Assembly: GCA_007121175.1 (NCBI GenBank)
Contig: SKMG01000330.1
Coordinates: 1-8,741 of the forward strand
Origin: Trueperaceae bacterium
GTDB lineage: Bacteria; Deinococcota; Deinococci; Deinococcales; Trueperaceae
Reading direction: 5' to 3'
Length of the DNA stretch: 8,741 nucleotides
In this document: positions 7,152 to 8,741 of the stretch, one piece after another
Numbering within the stretch: the stretch's first letter is position 1
Layout of the letters: each line of letters opens with the position of its first letter
The notes under the pieces: model-generated
What the model was told of the DNA's origin: nothing
What the model saw: only the letters and a program-made list of their open reading frames with translations
Databases searched by the model: none
Made by a program: the position numbers and the translations under genes

Positions 7152-8045
7152 GTGCGCATCGCGATCCTGGGCGACATCCACGGCAACTTGCCGGCGCTCG
7201 AGGCCGTGCTCGACGACGTGTCCGTGCACCAAGCCGATCGCGTGGTGGTGAACGGCGATCTCGTCAACCGGGCCCCGGACGGCGTGGCGGTGGTGCGTCG
7301 GGTGCGCGAGCTGGGAGCCGAGCTCACGCTCGGGAACCACGACGACCTGATGCGCGCGCTCGTCGAGCGCGACGCGAGCCTGCCCGAGGCGTTCCACCGT
7401 GATGCCTTCTGGGAGCCGAACCGGTGGTGCGCGCGCGCGCTGGCACGGAACGAGACCCTGGCCGCGCTGCGGGCGGCGCCGATGACCGTGCGCATCGCGC
7501 CGCCGGGCGCGCCGGCCGTGCTGGTGAGCCACGGCAGCCCGCGTCACTTCCGCGAGGGCTACGGGTCGGAGCTGAGCGACGAGACCGTCTCGGAGATCTG
7601 CGAGATGCATCCGGCCGAGGTGCTGGTCGGCTCGCACACGCACCAGCCGCTGCTCAGGCGCTGGGGCCGCGTGACGGTCGTCAACACCGGCGCGGTGGGC
7701 GTGCCCTTCAACCGCGACGGGCGCGCGCAGTACCTGCTGCTCGACCTCGTCGACGGCATCTGGCGACCGACCTTCCGCCGGGTCGCGTACGACCTCTCCG
7801 CGGCGCTCGCCGCCTTCGAGCGCGGCGACTACCTCGCCCGGGGCGGCCTGCTGGCGCGGCTCTTCCGCGACGAGGTGCGCGATGCCCGCTCGTACGTCGT
7901 GCCGTATCAGATGTGGGCGGCCGCCCAGGGCGAGGAGTTGGGCGAGGCGAGCTGGGCGCGCTTCAGGGAGCGCTTCCCGGAGCGCTTCGGGCCGGTCGAT
8001 CCGTGGCCGAGCGAGAGCGCCAGCGTCGCGCCGCCCGGCGCCTGA
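7152..8045 (+). CDS. Calcineurin-like metallophosphoesterase (YfcE/MJ0936-type)
   Basis: This is a two-metal phosphoesterase, 297 residues, with all core motifs: D8-x-H10 (L-G-D-I-H-G-N), N-G-D (34-36), G-N-H-D (61-64), S-H-G (126-128), and G-S-H-T-H (160-164) followed by the N-T-G-A-V-G (178-183) typical of the YfcE/MJ0936 subgroup. The catalytic core ends near residue 205. A C-terminal extension of about 90 residues (helical to 280, then a P/S/A tail) goes beyond the short YfcE proteins and may set substrate or partner choice. The family hydrolyses phosphodiesters or small phosphorylated nucleotides; the substrate here cannot be read. It is cytoplasmic, with no signal peptide. The GTG is fixed by D8-x-H10 and by TAGACT 6 bases upstream. 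It is followed after 2 bases by an MFS transporter, probably cotranscribed. Confidence 0.92.
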   Translation: MRIAILGDIHGNLPALEAVLDDVSVHQADRVVVNGDLVNRAPDGVAVVRRVRELGAELTLGNHDDLMRALVERDASLPEAFHRDAFWEPNRWCARALARNETLAALRAAPMTVRIAPPGAPAVLVSHGSPRHFREGYGSELSDETVSEICEMHPAEVLVGSHTHQPLLRRWGRVTVVNTGAVGVPFNRDGRAQYLLLDLVDGIWRPTFRRVAYDLSAALAAFERGDYLARGGLLARLFRDEVRDARSYVVPYQMWAAAQGEELGEASWARFRERFPERFGPVDPWPSESASVAPPGA

Positions 8046-8047
8046 GC

Positions 8048-8741
8048 GTGCACAGCGACAACCGGTCGCCCGAGCCCACCAGGGCCTTGACGGCCGGCCT
8101 GGTGCTGGGCGTGACGGTGATGGCCTTCGGCTCGCTGGCGGTGGTGACCGTGGCGCCGCGCATACCGGCGGAGCTCGGCGGCCTCGCGCACTACGGCTGG
8201 ATCTTCTCCGCCAACCTGCTCGCGAGCTTGGTCGGCACGGTCTGGGGCGGCGCGCAGGCCGATCGGCACGGGCCTGGCCGCGCGTTCACGCTGGGGGTTG
8301 CAGCGTTCGTGCTCGGCTCGGCGCTGGCGGCGCTGGCTCCCTCGATGCTGGTGTTGATCTTGGCGCGGGCCCTGCAGGGGCTGGGCGGCGGGGCGGTGGT
8401 CACCTGCATCTACGTGGCGGTGACGTTGGCCTATCCCGACCGGGCTCGGGCGCGCGTGATCGCGCTGCTGTCCGCGGCCTGGGTGGTACCCGCCTTGGTA
8501 GGACCGGCCGCGGCCGGAATGGTGGCCGAACTGGCCTCGTGGCGCTGGGTGTTCGCTGCGCTCGTGCCGCTGGCCAGCCTGGTGGCGCTGCTCGCGGTGC
8601 CGAGCTTCCTGGGGCTCGCCGGCCGGCCTTCACGCGCCTCCGCCGACGGTTCGCGGCGCCTGTGGAGCGCGCTGCTGCTGGCCGCGGCGGTCGGCGCCGG
8701 GCTGTGGTCGCTGACGGCTCCGGCCCCGGTGGCGCTGCGCG
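8048..8741 (+). CDS. MFS transporter, drug/H+ antiporter type (3' end outside window)
   Basis: The frame is open from GTG 8048 to the window end: 231 codons and one base, roughly the first half of an MFS protein. Likely membrane helices lie at about 14-34, 48-68, 78-97, 99-118, 137-158, 166-188 and 206-222. The loop between helices 2 and 3 carries the MFS motif A (G-A-Q-A-D-R-H-G, 68-75). Helix 4 has R-A-L-Q-G-L-G-G-G (107-115). Helix 5 carries G-P-A-A-A-G (152-157), matching antiporter motif C. These point to the multidrug-efflux (EmrB/QacA or DHA1-like) branch, but the substrate is unknown. It starts 2 bases after the phosphoesterase stop, with no Shine-Dalgarno, so translation may be coupled. 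A seventh helix at 206-222 would suit either a 12- or a 14-helix protein; the missing half decides. Confidence 0.88.
   Translation, partial: MHSDNRSPEPTRALTAGLVLGVTVMAFGSLAVVTVAPRIPAELGGLAHYGWIFSANLLASLVGTVWGGAQADRHGPGRAFTLGVAAFVLGSALAALAPSMLVLILARALQGLGGGAVVTCIYVAVTLAYPDRARARVIALLSAAWVVPALVGPAAAGMVAELASWRWVFAALVPLASLVALLAVPSFLGLAGRPSRASADGSRRLWSALLLAAAVGAGLWSLTAPAPVALR

Noticed and set aside
6140..7402. 420-residue plus-strand open frame
   Set aside because: It runs antisense to the DUF4388 gene and then overlaps the phosphoesterase in another frame; R-rich low-complexity end.
7070..7495. N-terminal extension of the DUF4388 gene to 7495
   Set aside because: The added 142 residues are antisense to the phosphoesterase motifs and S/R/T-rich; the TAGACT box places the start at 7069.

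Overview
The window is very GC-rich (clearly above 70% G+C by eye) and almost fully packed with chromosomal genes. The gene content and start-site signals suggest a member of Deinococcota (Deinococcus/Thermus/Truepera-like). It has the folate-dependent tRNA methyltransferase TrmFO, which high-GC actinobacteria generally lack. It also has a DUF4388 (PATAN) signalling protein. Several genes have no Shine-Dalgarno but carry a TAGACT-type -10 box only 6-7 bases before a GTG or ATG, the leaderless layout described in Deinococcus. The lineage is inferred, not proven.

Layout. A leftward gene (1-1022, its 3' end beyond the window) encodes a protein with a TraB/ChaN-like N-terminal part and TPR-like C-terminal repeats. 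Divergent from it, 1135-2568 encodes an unrecognised membrane protein with a large predicted extracytoplasmic domain; it is the only gene here with a textbook Shine-Dalgarno. After a 95-base gap with a hairpin and a promoter comes a tight rightward cluster: trmFO (2664-4046), a threonine aldolase (4058-5125) and aroE (5122-5976), with an 11-base gap and then a 4-base overlap. A leftward signalling protein (6056-7069: degenerate receiver, DUF4388, possible roadblock domain) converges on aroE. Divergent from it, a calcineurin-like phosphoesterase (7152-8045) is followed after 2 bases by an MFS drug-antiporter-type transporter (8048 to the window end).

How the genes fit together. The trmFO-aldolase-aroE cluster is housekeeping metabolism. 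A loose link exists through one-carbon units: the aldolase makes glycine, which the glycine cleavage system can turn into methylenetetrahydrofolate, the methyl donor for TrmFO. The flanking genes look regulatory or envelope-related. I see no tRNA, rRNA, CRISPR array, insertion sequence or phage gene, and no non-coding stretch longer than about 110 bases. I found no convincing new multi-gene system. The most useful signals are the leaderless start pattern, which also fixes gene starts, and two proteins with unusual domain architectures.
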